Shown: piece after piece, positions 41,909-50,215 of the stretch
Layout of the letters: each line of letters starts with the position of its first letter
How positions within the stretch are numbered: position 1 is the first letter of the stretch
From: Aquisphaera insulae
Lineage (GTDB): Bacteria > Planctomycetota > Planctomycetia > Isosphaerales > Isosphaeraceae
Assembly (NCBI RefSeq): GCF_011064615.1
Contig: NZ_JAALJH010000067.1
Span: 1-50,305, forward strand
Length of the DNA: 50,305 bases
Direction: 5' to 3'
The notes under the pieces: model-generated
Told to the model about the DNA's origin: nothing
The model's input: only the letters and a program-made list of their open reading frames with translations
The model's database searches: none
Translations under genes and position numbers: made by a program

Positions 41909-42964
41909 TTGGAGTATTCGCCATCGAGCGCCGGACGGTCATCGGTCGAGACTCCGCCGCGTGACTGGGTGGGAATCGTCGCCAATCGCGGCTCGGGTCG
42001 GGGAGCCGGCCAGGCCCTGGTTCGGAGACTCTGCCGCGAGCTGAGCGCGCGTGGGCTGGGAACGGAAATCGCCTGGACGCCCGACGAACGGCGCACGCTC
42101 GTGGCCGGGGCCGATCGGTCATCCGGCTGCCGTTGCCTGGTGGCCGTCGGGGGCGACGGCACGGTTTCGGCGCTGGTCAACGATCAGCCCAGGGTGCCGA
42201 TCACCGTCCTCCCCTCCGGGACCGAGAACCTGGCTGCCCAGCACTTCAAGCTGAGGCGGAACCCAGCCTGGCTGGCGCGCGTGATCGCCGCCGGGCACGT
42301 GGAGCGGGTGGATGTCGGCTCCGCGGCGGGCCGGCGGTTCCTCTTGATGGTCGGCTTCGGTTTCGACGGCGACGTGGTGAGCCGTCACCATCGGGCCAGG
42401 ACGTCCTCGGGACGCGTCAAGCCGACCCATCGCGCCGCATACGTGGAACCGATCCTCCGGTCGAGCCTCTTCTATCGATTCCCGCCGATCACCGCCCGGA
42501 TCCTCGACGTCGGCGCGGAGGAAGAACTCTCGGGCACGACCATCTTCGTCTTCAACCTGCCGCGATACGCGCTGGGGCTCCCGTTCGCTCCGCAAGCCCG
42601 GCAGGACGACGGGCTCCTGGACCTGGTGATCTTCCGCGACCCCGGTCCGTTCCGAGCTCTCTATTACCTCTGGAGGGTCTTCCGCGGCACCCACCTGGAC
42701 CATCCCGGCGTCTTCCACCGCAGGGTCCGCCGACTGCTCGTCAGCTCGGCCGAATCCGTCCCCGTCCAGCTCGACGGGGATCCGGCCGGCACCCTGAGTG
42801 CTGAATCGGGCCCGGACGAACGGGCGACCGAAACGTCAGTCGGCGAACCAGGCTGGGTCATGGAGGTCGTCCCGGGGGCGCTACAAGTCCTGGTTGCCTC
42901 GCCGCATCTCGATGCCTCGCAGGGGCTTGCCCTTCCCCTGGCCAGGGGTTACCGGCCCCGATGA
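41909..42964 (+). CDS. Diacylglycerol kinase catalytic-domain protein (YegS/BmrU-like lipid kinase)
   Basis: A 351-residue lipid or sphingosine-type kinase. VGIVANRGSGRG is the N-terminal strand and loop, VAVGGDGTVSAL contains the nucleotide-binding GGDGT at 81-85, and ITVLPSGTENLAAQHF and VGFGFDGDVVS are the conserved substrate-side blocks. QARQDDGLLDLVIF and VPVQLDGDPAG close the beta-sandwich. The start is TTG at 41909 with GGAG eight bases upstream. The phosphate acceptor lipid is unknown; such genes can serve membrane-lipid turnover. It is followed by kdsA after 140 bases, both on the plus strand, which hints at envelope biogenesis. Confidence 0.88.
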   Translation: MEYSPSSAGRSSVETPPRDWVGIVANRGSGRGAGQALVRRLCRELSARGLGTEIAWTPDERRTLVAGADRSSGCRCLVAVGGDGTVSALVNDQPRVPITVLPSGTENLAAQHFKLRRNPAWLARVIAAGHVERVDVGSAAGRRFLLMVGFGFDGDVVSRHHRARTSSGRVKPTHRAAYVEPILRSSLFYRFPPITARILDVGAEEELSGTTIFVFNLPRYALGLPFAPQARQDDGLLDLVIFRDPGPFRALYYLWRVFRGTHLDHPGVFHRRVRRLLVSSAESVPVQLDGDPAGTLSAESGPDERATETSVGEPGWVMEVVPGALQVLVASPHLDASQGLALPLARGYRPR

Positions 42965-43104
42965 ACTATCAGTAAGGCGATCGGTTCGCGTCCCCGGCCC
43001 GGCCGCTTCCCCTCGCCAGGGCGGGGCGGGCCGGCTAGAATCCGACTTCATCCACGGGCACGAGGCCCCAGGTGCGTGATCCAACGCAGGGAAAGGAGTC
43101 AGGC

Positions 43105-43944
43105 GTGGTCGATTCGATCCCCAATCCCGTCGCGGTCGGAGAGGTGCGGATCGGCAAGGGGAGCCGGCTGGCTCTCATCGCCGGCCCCTGCGTGATGGAG
43201 CCGAATGACCTCACGATGCGGATCGCCGTCCGACTCCGGGAGATCTGCGATCGGTTGGAGGTGCCGCTGATCTTCAAGGCCTCGTTCGACAAGGCCAATC
43301 GGACCTCGGTGAGCAGCTACCGGGGCCCGGGGCTCGCGGAAGGGATGAAGGTGTTCCAGCGGGTGAAGGCCGAGACCGGGCTCCCCGTAACCACCGACGT
43401 CCACGAGACGCACCAGGCCACGACGATCGCGGAGACCGTGGACCTGCTCCAGGTCCCGGCGTTCCTCGCCCGCCAGACCGACCTCCTGGAGGCCGTGGCG
43501 GCGACCAGGCGCCCCGTCAACGTCAAGAAGGGGCAGTTCATGGCCCCCTGGGACATGAACAACGTGGTGACCAAGCTGATCACGTTCGGATCGGCCGGGG
43601 CGATCCTGACCGAGCGCGGGACGACATTCGGTTACGGCCGGCTGGTCAACGACTTCCGGGCGATCCCTCAGATGCAGGAGACCGGCGCACCGGTGGTCTT
43701 CGACGCCACCCATTCCGTCCAGCTCCCCGGTGCCGGCACGGGCGGGACCACCACGGCCGGCCAGCGCGAGATGATCCCGACGCTCGCTCGGGCGGCGGTC
43801 GCGGCGGGTTGCGATGCACTCTTCGTCGAGGTCCATCCGGACCCCGACCGGGCCCTTTCCGACGGCCCCAACTCCTTGCGGCTCGAGGACCTCGAGCCGC
43901 TGCTCAGGACCTGCCTGCGAATCCGCCAGGCGATCGGCGACTGA
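43105..43944 (+). CDS. kdsA: 3-deoxy-8-phosphooctulonate synthase, metal-dependent class
   Basis: A 279-residue enzyme joining phosphoenolpyruvate and arabinose-5-phosphate to Kdo-8-phosphate, the first Kdo precursor step for lipopolysaccharide. Signature blocks are LALIAGPCVME, FKASFDKANRTSVSSYRGPG, VNVKKGQFMAPWDMNNV and LTERGTTFGYGRLV. The four metal ligands known from the metal-dependent enzyme are present: Cys29, His203 (DATHSVQLPG), Glu242 (FVEVHPDPD) and Asp253 (ALSDGPNSL). The non-metal class has Asn in place of this Cys. The GTG at 43105 has AAGGAG six bases upstream and is preferred to GTG 43072. It implies a Gram-negative-type outer membrane. Confidence 0.96.
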   Translation: MVDSIPNPVAVGEVRIGKGSRLALIAGPCVMEPNDLTMRIAVRLREICDRLEVPLIFKASFDKANRTSVSSYRGPGLAEGMKVFQRVKAETGLPVTTDVHETHQATTIAETVDLLQVPAFLARQTDLLEAVAATRRPVNVKKGQFMAPWDMNNVVTKLITFGSAGAILTERGTTFGYGRLVNDFRAIPQMQETGAPVVFDATHSVQLPGAGTGGTTTAGQREMIPTLARAAVAAGCDALFVEVHPDPDRALSDGPNSLRLEDLEPLLRTCLRIRQAIGD

Positions 43945-44185
43945 ATCGCGAGGCTAGGCGACGGCGGCGCGACCCGCCCGAGTTCGAGCGTCGACGAACA
44001 CTCGGCCGGCCTGAGGCGTACGACTTCTGTCGCCGTTCGGGCCGCTCTACCCTCGATGCGCGCCGGCGAAATCCGCACAATGGGATGATCCCGGCCGGCC
44101 GAAGCCCGATGCTGGGCTCGAGAGCCGACTTGAACCTCGTCGCCCCGGCGCGCGGCGCGTCGTCACCCTCCAGGAGCTTGCACCT

Positions 44186-45955
44186 TTGAATCGCCCGTAC
44201 AGGATCGATCCCGGACTCATCACCTGCGTCACCCTCCTGGCGGTCGTCGCGGGCTGCGATTATTCCTCCCGTCAGATCGAGGAGCCTTCGACCGGCACGT
44301 TCAATCCCGGCGTGGGGCCGTTGCCGAGCAAGCCCCGCAACGTCGATGCCGCCGGCCCGCGCGAGCGGGCCGATCGTGTCGCGATCCTGGGGAGCTCGAT
44401 CGAGTTGATCCAGAACTCCGTCCTCCGCCCCGGCGGCGACAATTTCGGCAGGGCGACCAAGCAGCTCAACCAGTTCTTCGAAGGGACCCCGGCGACCAGC
44501 TATGCGCTCGAGGAGAATGCTCGCGCATACCTGGCCGAGCAGCTCCCCCCCCACATGCTCCAGGACCTGGAATCCCCGTCATGGAGCCCTCGAGGCGACG
44601 CCCGGCACCTGGAAGACTGCATGCTCTATTCGAGCGTGGCCGGGCGCGTTGCGGGGACCGGGGATGACCTGGAGAGGGTCCGGCGTGTCTTCGACTGGGT
44701 CGTGGAGCAGGTCCAGCTCGTGCCGGCAGGTTGGCTCGGTTCCCGGCAGCTCCCGCAGGTCCCGGCTCGCCCTTACGACGTGGTGCTCCGCGGCATGGGC
44801 ACGGAATCCGAGGGGTTCTGGTCGGAGCGGGCCTGGCTCTTCATGGAGCTCTGCCGTCAGCTCGACATCGATACGGGCCTGCTGACCTACACCCGCGGCA
44901 ACATCCTGGGCCCCCGCGCCCGGGCACAGGCCGGATCCGCGGAGGCCGCGACGCAGGCGGCGTCTCGCCCGGCCGTCCCCTGGGCCTGTGCCGCGCTCAT
45001 CAACGGCAAGGCCTACCTCTTCGACGCCAGGCTCGGCATGCCCATCCCGGGGCCGTCGGGAGTTGGAGTGGCCACCCTCGAAGACGCGATGTCCGACGCC
45101 TCGATCCTCGAGCGGATGGACCTTCCCGGCCAGTTCGCCTACGGCACGAGCCGGGCATCGCTCCTTTCCAGCCCCACCAAGATCGGTGTCCTGATCGATT
45201 CCAGCAAGGGCTACTTCTCTCCCAAGATGAAGCTCCTCCAGAGCGAGCTCGCCGGCAAGAACCGGACGATCCTCTATCGCAACCCGGCGGAACAACGCGA
45301 CCATTTCGCCAAGGTCCTGGGCGCCAGGCTCGGGGATGTCAAGCTCTGGGTCACGCCCTTGCAGGTGGAGCAGGAGCTTTTCACCAACGCCCAGTTCGTG
45401 GAGTCCACCAAGCAGTCTCTCACCTTCTTCTCCTCCGAGTTCCCCCTCATCTACGCCAGGATCAAGCAGCTTCGCGGCGACCTGGAAGGCGCACTGCAGG
45501 ACTACATCTCATTCCGCCTCATGAGCGACATCCCCCTCATCTCGGAGAGGAACAAGGCCAGGAATGCCGCCGGCAAGCAAGAGCCCGTGAAGACGATTCC
45601 CCAGCCGATCCAGCAGGGCCTGGACCTGTATGCGACCGTCAACATGGCGCTCGCCCAGCTCGAGCGGAAGAACCTGATCGCGGCCAGGGATATGTTCGAG
45701 CAGGTGCTGACCATGGCCCCGGAGCCGGATCCCAGCAAGCCCTTCTACGTCGCCTTCCGATGGGGGGCGAGCGCGAATCTCGGCAGGATCTACGAGGCAC
45801 TCGGGGACGAACGGCAGGCGATCCGGCACTACGCCATGACGGGCGTGAGCGACCCGACGTGGCAGCGTCACGGCAATCTCCTTCGGGCCCGCGACCTGGT
45901 CTTCCGTCACCCCTTCTCCGCCGACTCTCCCGCCGCCGGGACGACGGCCCGTTGA
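44186..45955 (+). CDS. Large lipoprotein with transglutaminase-like segment and helical repeats
   Basis: A 589-residue protein with lipoprotein signal (LITCVTLLAVVAGC, Cys near residue 24). Residues about 145-300 have the layout of a degraded transglutaminase-like domain: RRVFDWVVEQVQLVPAG, ERAWLFMELCRQLDIDTGLL at the position of the catalytic Cys region, and PWACAALINGKAYLFDARLG at the His/Asp region. The clear Cys-His-Asp triad is incomplete, so activity is uncertain. Residues about 420-570 are TPR-like helical repeats (KQLRGDLEGALQDYISFRL, IYEALGDERQAIRHYAM). The TTG at 44186 follows CAGGAG by nine bases. I do not know a named family. Confidence 0.75.
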   Translation: MNRPYRIDPGLITCVTLLAVVAGCDYSSRQIEEPSTGTFNPGVGPLPSKPRNVDAAGPRERADRVAILGSSIELIQNSVLRPGGDNFGRATKQLNQFFEGTPATSYALEENARAYLAEQLPPHMLQDLESPSWSPRGDARHLEDCMLYSSVAGRVAGTGDDLERVRRVFDWVVEQVQLVPAGWLGSRQLPQVPARPYDVVLRGMGTESEGFWSERAWLFMELCRQLDIDTGLLTYTRGNILGPRARAQAGSAEAATQAASRPAVPWACAALINGKAYLFDARLGMPIPGPSGVGVATLEDAMSDASILERMDLPGQFAYGTSRASLLSSPTKIGVLIDSSKGYFSPKMKLLQSELAGKNRTILYRNPAEQRDHFAKVLGARLGDVKLWVTPLQVEQELFTNAQFVESTKQSLTFFSSEFPLIYARIKQLRGDLEGALQDYISFRLMSDIPLISERNKARNAAGKQEPVKTIPQPIQQGLDLYATVNMALAQLERKNLIAARDMFEQVLTMAPEPDPSKPFYVAFRWGASANLGRIYEALGDERQAIRHYAMTGVSDPTWQRHGNLLRARDLVFRHPFSADSPAAGTTAR

Positions 45956-46120
45956 ACCCAGGAACCGCCGGGGCGATCGAGGATTCGGCGAATCGTCGCT
46001 ATCCACAACGGGAGGCCCATGTTAAAATGATGGTGATATATGACTTTGCAGCCCGGACGTGCCCATCAATGGCGCCGCCACGCGGATTGCGAGTCATCCC
46101 CTCGTCTCCGGGGACTTTTC

Positions 46121-46954
46121 ATGATCGATGATCCGTCTCGGGCCGCATCGCCTCCTGGCCATTCGCCGCCGGATCGACCCGGCCGTCGTGGGGACAACGG
46201 ATCGTCGGCCGCCCAGGGGGTCGAGACGTGGTCACCCCTCGAGGCCGGCAACGGCCATGAGGTCTCCGAGGCGGGGTGGGTGGTGGAGACGACCATCAGC
46301 CCTTTCCACTGCCTCTACCAGGACGCCCTCTTCTTCCACACCCAGAGTCGTCTGGCCCAGTCGGAAGGGGATGCGTCGAGGCTGGCGAGGGCGGCCCTGA
46401 CCCTCTACATCTCGGCCGCGGAGGCGCTCGTCCGGCAGGCGGCCGCGGAGCTCGGCCGGCCCGAGCTCCGAGGGTTGCTCGGCGATCCGAGCCGGCCCCT
46501 GCCGCTGGCCGAGGCCTGGCGGCTCCTGCCGGCGATCGTCGCCGAGCCCGGGGTCCCGACCCGCCCTTTCGAGCCCGAGGCCCCGCCGTGGCCGCAGTTC
46601 GCGGAGCTCCTGATGCTCCAGACATCCTGGGTCTATCCGGGCCCCCCGACCTCCCGACGTGCGTATTACCGCGCGGTCCGACGGGAGAGCGACTATGAGC
46701 CGATGGAGCCCCACAACGTCCCCGGCCCGCTCAAGCCCTATGTCCGAACCGAGACCCTGACCTATCCCCGGACCGGCCTTCCGCGCGATCCTTACGCACT
46801 ACGACCTCGCCATCTGGACACCGCTCGAGGCGTGCTGGACGCCGCGATCGAGGCCCTCGACCGGCGCATGGGGGGCACGCTCTGTCATGCCCACCGGCAC
46901 CGCCGCGAGCCGATCCGAGTGGTCTACCCCGTCCCCGATCCGAAGCGGGGCTGA
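46121..46954 (+). CDS. Hypothetical protein, helical
   Basis: A 277-residue protein of unknown function. The first about 55 residues are low-complexity and Pro/Gly/Arg-rich. Residues about 60-130 form an Ala/Leu-rich helical region (ALFFHTQSRLAQSEGDAS, ALTLYISAAEALVRQAAAEL). The end is basic (ALDRRMGGTLCHAHRHRREP). No signal peptide or enzyme motif is seen. The ATG at 46121 is chosen over the earlier ATG at 46040; upstream is only GGGGAC. It is convergent with the sigma factor gene, 17 bases apart. Confidence 0.6.
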   Translation: MIDDPSRAASPPGHSPPDRPGRRGDNGSSAAQGVETWSPLEAGNGHEVSEAGWVVETTISPFHCLYQDALFFHTQSRLAQSEGDASRLARAALTLYISAAEALVRQAAAELGRPELRGLLGDPSRPLPLAEAWRLLPAIVAEPGVPTRPFEPEAPPWPQFAELLMLQTSWVYPGPPTSRRAYYRAVRRESDYEPMEPHNVPGPLKPYVRTETLTYPRTGLPRDPYALRPRHLDTARGVLDAAIEALDRRMGGTLCHAHRHRREPIRVVYPVPDPKRG

Positions 46955-46971
46955 GCGGAGTGGGAGCGAGC

Positions 46972-47715
46972 TCACGGGGCCAGCGCGTCGAAGAGGGCCT
47001 TGATCTCGTCGTCGATGTCCGCCTGATCGGCCAGCGTGGCCGAAATCTCGGAGCGAAGGAGCTCGCCGTACTTGCGTCGCAGGCGGTGGACGGCGGTGGC
47101 CACGGCCTGCTCGGTGAGCCCCAGGCGATCGGCGATCACCGCGTAGGACTGGCGCTCCTCGGACCCGCCGAGGACCGCGGCCAGCTCCTTGAACCGGATT
47201 CGATCGCCGGATCGCTCGGCATCCTGCCGAAGCTGCTCCAGGACCCGGTCCAGCAACGTCCAGGCCCAGTTCCGCTCGAAGATCCTCTCCGGTGTCTCGT
47301 CGTGCGAGGGCTCCATCAGGTAGAGCCCCTCCGCCGTCTCCAGGTCGATCGACAGGGGAGGATTCTCCGGGGCGCGTCGAGCCGCGGTCTCCCGCCGATG
47401 CTGATCGATCAGGAAATGAGAGCAGTCGGCCCGCAGGAAGGCCCGAAATCGACCCTTCTCCTGGTCCGCCCGGATCAGGAGGTCTTTTCGCAGCAGCTCG
47501 CAGAAGTAGCTTTGGGTCAGGTCCCGGGACTTCTCCGGGGAATTCCCCTTCCGGCGAATGAACGAGTAGATCGGATACCAGTACCGCGAGAAGAGCGTGT
47601 TCAGCGCCTCGACCCGGACCGTGCCGGGCTCCCTGGCCTTCAGCACGAGGCTCCACTGAGTCTCCGGGAACTGAGTCTCGCACGAGTCGTGCTCGTGGGG
47701 TCGTCTCGCACTCAA
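46972..47715 (-). CDS. ECF-like RNA polymerase sigma factor (planctomycete type)
   Basis: A 247-residue protein. Region 2 begins near ETQWSLVLKAREPGTVRVEA, with RYWYPIYSFIRRKG and SRDLTQSYFCELLRKDLL as the core-binding/-10 helices. Region 4 is a helix-turn-helix (YAVIADRLGLTEQAVATAVH, then RLRRKYGELLRSEI). The wide spacing between regions, with a segment TAEGLYLMEPSHDETPE, is typical of the planctomycete sigma-70-like group with large linkers. No anti-sigma gene is adjacent. The only reasonable start I find is TTG 47715 (SARRPHEHD); no good ribosome-binding site precedes it, so the N-terminus is uncertain. Target genes are unknown. Confidence 0.85.
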   Translation of the reverse strand: MSARRPHEHDSCETQFPETQWSLVLKAREPGTVRVEALNTLFSRYWYPIYSFIRRKGNSPEKSRDLTQSYFCELLRKDLLIRADQEKGRFRAFLRADCSHFLIDQHRRETAARRAPENPPLSIDLETAEGLYLMEPSHDETPERIFERNWAWTLLDRVLEQLRQDAERSGDRIRFKELAAVLGGSEERQSYAVIADRLGLTEQAVATAVHRLRRKYGELLRSEISATLADQADIDDEIKALFDALAP

Positions 47716-47803
47716 GGCCTTGGCCCCCAGGATTCCCTGACCGATCCCGGGAGCAATATTAATCGTTCGCGGACGATCCGAACAGGCACCACCTGGGTTG
47801 TCT

Positions 47804-48676
47804 CTACTCCGAAAGACTCTCCAACGCGCGGAGAATCCGTCGTCCGCGATCGTCGTCGATCTCGAGATGGTGAACGGCCACGACCATGGCGGGATCGGGA
47901 TCGACGTCCGGTACGGCCTGCCCGGTCTCGATGTTCCACAGCCTGTAGCCCGCATCAGAGAGCAGACCCAGGACGTCCTGCCCGCGCTCTCCTCCGAGCT
48001 CGGAGACGACCACCGGGTGGGACGCCGCGAGAGTCTCGCGAGCGCCACGGAGCGCATCGAATTCGCCGCCTTCGATGTCCAGCTTGAGGAAGGACGGCTT
48101 CAGCCCGAGACGTTGAACGACCGCATCCACCGTCTCGACGGGCGTCTCCTCGACCAACGGGGTCCCGTCCCCATACAGGGAACCGCCCATCGTCACGTCG
48201 TCTCCAAGGTGGCCCGTGGCACCGGTTGCCTTGTCGCGGCTGAAATGCGCCGTGCCGGGTTCGGCGGCGACCGCGGCTCGAATCACCTCGACGCGTGTAT
48301 CACGGGGATCCAGGTCGCCGACATTCGAGAGCAGGAGGGCGAGATTGTCCGGATCCGGCTCGAACGCGACGACCTGTCCGCCTGGGCCGGCCAGGCGTGC
48401 GAAGAGAGTCGTGAAGAAGCCGATGTTCGCACCGACGTCAATGACCGTATCTCCGGGCCGGATCGCCGCACGGGCGATGCTGACGGAATAGCGCTCGAAG
48501 TGCGCGAGGCCGCCCCACCAGAACATCAGGTTCCGCTTCAGGTCGACCCTCAGGCGAAGGCCCGGCTCGACGTGCGAGAGCGAGACCTGCCAGCTCGGGA
48601 GCAGGGTCCTCGCCAGACGACCAACCGCACGCCTGCCTCGCGTCCGGACCTCGCGGACTACTTCCGTCGCTTCCAT
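47804..48676 (-). CDS. FkbM-family methyltransferase
   Basis: A 290-residue SAM-dependent methyltransferase. Motif I is DTVIDVGANIGFFTTLFARL and motif II is GGQVVAFEPDPDNLALLLSN. The family block PSFLKLDIEGGEFDALRGA and the later HPVVVSELGG are clear. FkbM proteins O-methylate sugars, polyketides or related small or surface molecules; with no biosynthetic cluster adjacent the acceptor is unknown. ATG 48676 (MEATEVVREV) has AGGGGC about nine bases upstream; ATG 48706 and TTG 48721 are alternatives. It lies upstream of the sigma factor gene on the same strand with an 88-base gap. Confidence 0.88.
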   Translation of the reverse strand: MEATEVVREVRTRGRRAVGRLARTLLPSWQVSLSHVEPGLRLRVDLKRNLMFWWGGLAHFERYSVSIARAAIRPGDTVIDVGANIGFFTTLFARLAGPGGQVVAFEPDPDNLALLLSNVGDLDPRDTRVEVIRAAVAAEPGTAHFSRDKATGATGHLGDDVTMGGSLYGDGTPLVEETPVETVDAVVQRLGLKPSFLKLDIEGGEFDALRGARETLAASHPVVVSELGGERGQDVLGLLSDAGYRLWNIETGQAVPDVDPDPAMVVAVHHLEIDDDRGRRILRALESLSE

Positions 48677-49128
48677 GAGATGTCTGCCCCTGTTGGGCGA
48701 GAGCATGACACGACCGGGCAACCATACCCCAGTGAAGAACCTGATCGATCAGGCTTGCGGAACTCGAAACGACTGGGGAGTTCGCCGGAAGCCAACCCTC
48801 GCCGAACCTCCTTGTTTCGACAGAGCGCCCATACCCCCGATGCACACGAAAGCCGCTAGGTAATCGAATCTCATCAGGGTGAACCGGTTCAGTTCGGCGA
48901 TCGATCATAGACAAGCACGTGGAAAAGCCGCAAGAGGCCAATTTCCTGTCCATGGTCACCCACCTCAAGGAGGTGCTCGGAGGCCTCGCATCACTCCGTG
49001 GACAGAACGCCAGGGAAAGAAGCATGTCGGAGCATTCAGGTGACGGCAGGATTAGATCGCGGTGGCGATGACAACGATCGTCGAGTGCACCCGATCGGCC
49101 GTGTCGGCATTGTCCCGAGGCGGTGAGG
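48677..49128. other. Gene-free stretch, part 1
   Basis: I find no protein-like frame. It contains the exact 12-base palindrome CTGATCGATCAG at 48741-48752, 65 bases before the FkbM start on its upstream side. This could be an operator or chance. Confidence 0.4.
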
Positions 49129-49384
49129 ATTCGGCTCCCGAGGGTTGACAGCCGGCACGGCCCTGCAAGCATGGGTGACCACGATCGTCAAATTGTGATT
49201 CGGACTGGCGAAGCCTCCAGCCCCGCAAGTCAGTGCGATCTGCGGGGCAGTCCGTCGCTCGCTCGAAGGCGGTCCGGCTTACGCCGGAGGCTGGAGGGCG
49301 GCGCCCCGTCCGAACCCCCCGCTCACTGGGGTGGTCACCTGTCCAGAACGCTCGCGCAGCACTGTCAATCCGTGGCTTCCGAAT
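49129..49384. repeat. 256-nt imperfect palindrome (decayed inverted repeat or structured RNA)
   Basis: Matching inverted blocks share one centre at 49256.5: ATTCGG 49129-49134 / CCGAAT 49379-49384; TTGACAG 49145-49151 / CTGTCAA 49362-49368; GGTGACCAC 49174-49182 / GTGGTCACC 49331-49339; TTCGGAC 49199-49205 / GTCCGAA 49308-49314. After a 2-base offset, CCTCCAGCC 49214-49222 pairs with GGCTGGAGG 49289-49297. The spacers between blocks have equal length on both arms (10, 22 and 16 bases) but little sequence similarity. The middle holds two small perfect hairpins: CCCCGCA 49221-49227 / TGCGGGG 49241-49247, and TCCGGC 49273-49278 / GCCGGA 49283-49288. It may be a miniature inverted-repeat element, two head-to-head ancient copies, or a long structured RNA. 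Confidence 0.65.
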
Positions 49385-49581
49385 TTGGGTTGGTGCCCCC
49401 GTGTCATTCAGGGCTTGTCCGCAGTTGAGCCGGTATCGGACCGGGGGCTCGTGGTGATGCCCGCCCTGCCCTCGACAATGACGGGATCGACCTTTCGCTG
49501 CCGGGTCCGGTCGCTGCTGGGCGAGATGGTGCGTTCCGGCTTAAAGACGCCCACGCGGCGAGAGGTCATCGAGCGCGGCGA

Positions 49582-49803
49582 TCAGGGCGGGATCGCTCCC
49601 GTAGCTCGATTCCCCAGCATACTGAGCTTGCTCATGTCTTCGAGATTCGATCCGAGATCCCCTTGCCGGAGAGGGACGAGAACCTGTGAACGCGGCTCGT
49701 GATTCGCCGCGGGCGGACTCGCACGTGACTGTGCGACCAGCACGAATAGAACGAGCGGGATCGAACATTGCACCTTCATCTGGCCCTGACCACGCGCTCG
49801 CAT
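49582..49803 (-). CDS. Short secreted peptide, possibly a truncated gene
   Basis: A 73-residue product. The ATG at 49803 has a strong GAGGAG nine bases upstream, which overlaps the stop of the HEAT-repeat gene, so the two are probably one transcript. The N-terminus MKVQCSIPLVLFVLVAQSRA (from residue 9) is a signal peptide, followed by about 45 residues (LVPLRQGDLGSNLEDMSKLS). In a neighbouring frame just before the end the reading continues as DPALIAALDDLSPRGRL, so a frameshift may have cut a longer protein. Family unknown. Confidence 0.5.
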   Translation of the reverse strand: MRARGQGQMKVQCSIPLVLFVLVAQSRASPPAANHEPRSQVLVPLRQGDLGSNLEDMSKLSMLGNRATGAIPP

Positions 49804-49816
49804 GGACGTGATCTCC

Positions 49817-50191
49817 TCACTGCGGTTTCGCTGACCCTTGATCGGATTCTCCTTCACCCGAAGGCTCCTTCCGGAGGGCGGTCTCGATTGCCTTGATCGT
49901 ATTCTCGGCGGTTTCGCGCACCGAGGGATCGGGATCCTGAGACGCAGAGCGGAGGGCGGGGAGCGCGGGAGCGGCGACCTCGGCCATCGACTGCAAGGCG
50001 CTCGCGGCATCCTCTCGCATGACGGGGTCTTCGGAATTCAACTCCGCGACCACAATGGGGAGGCCACGCTCCTTCATCTCAATGGCCGTGGCCAGGGCCG
50101 CCTCCCTGCGAACCGGGTCGAAGCGGTCGTGGACGGCCCGAGCGATCACGGGTGAGATGGACGGATCCATCGCCGAGAGTTCGGGGCGCAC
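49817..50191 (-). CDS. HEAT-repeat protein, short, possibly a fragment
   Basis: A 124-residue protein made of about three HEAT repeats: HDRFDPVRREAALATAIEMK, LNSEDPVMREDAASALQSMA and SQDPDPSVRETAENTIKAIE. HEAT solenoids bind proteins and have no catalytic role. The start GTG 50191 and the in-frame ATG 50170 both lack a ribosome-binding site, and HEAT proteins are usually longer, so the N-terminal part may have been lost. It sits 24 bases after the end of another gene and 13 bases before the secreted peptide gene on the same strand. Confidence 0.6.
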   Translation of the reverse strand: MRPELSAMDPSISPVIARAVHDRFDPVRREAALATAIEMKERGLPIVVAELNSEDPVMREDAASALQSMAEVAAPALPALRSASQDPDPSVRETAENTIKAIETALRKEPSGEGESDQGSAKPQ

Positions 50192-50215
50192 GACACGGTT
50201 TGTATTGACGGCGGT

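Noticed and set aside
44731..46131. A 466-codon plus-strand frame overlapping the large lipoprotein
   Set aside because: The lipoprotein frame has a signal peptide, lipobox, start site and repeats; this one is an out-of-frame shadow.
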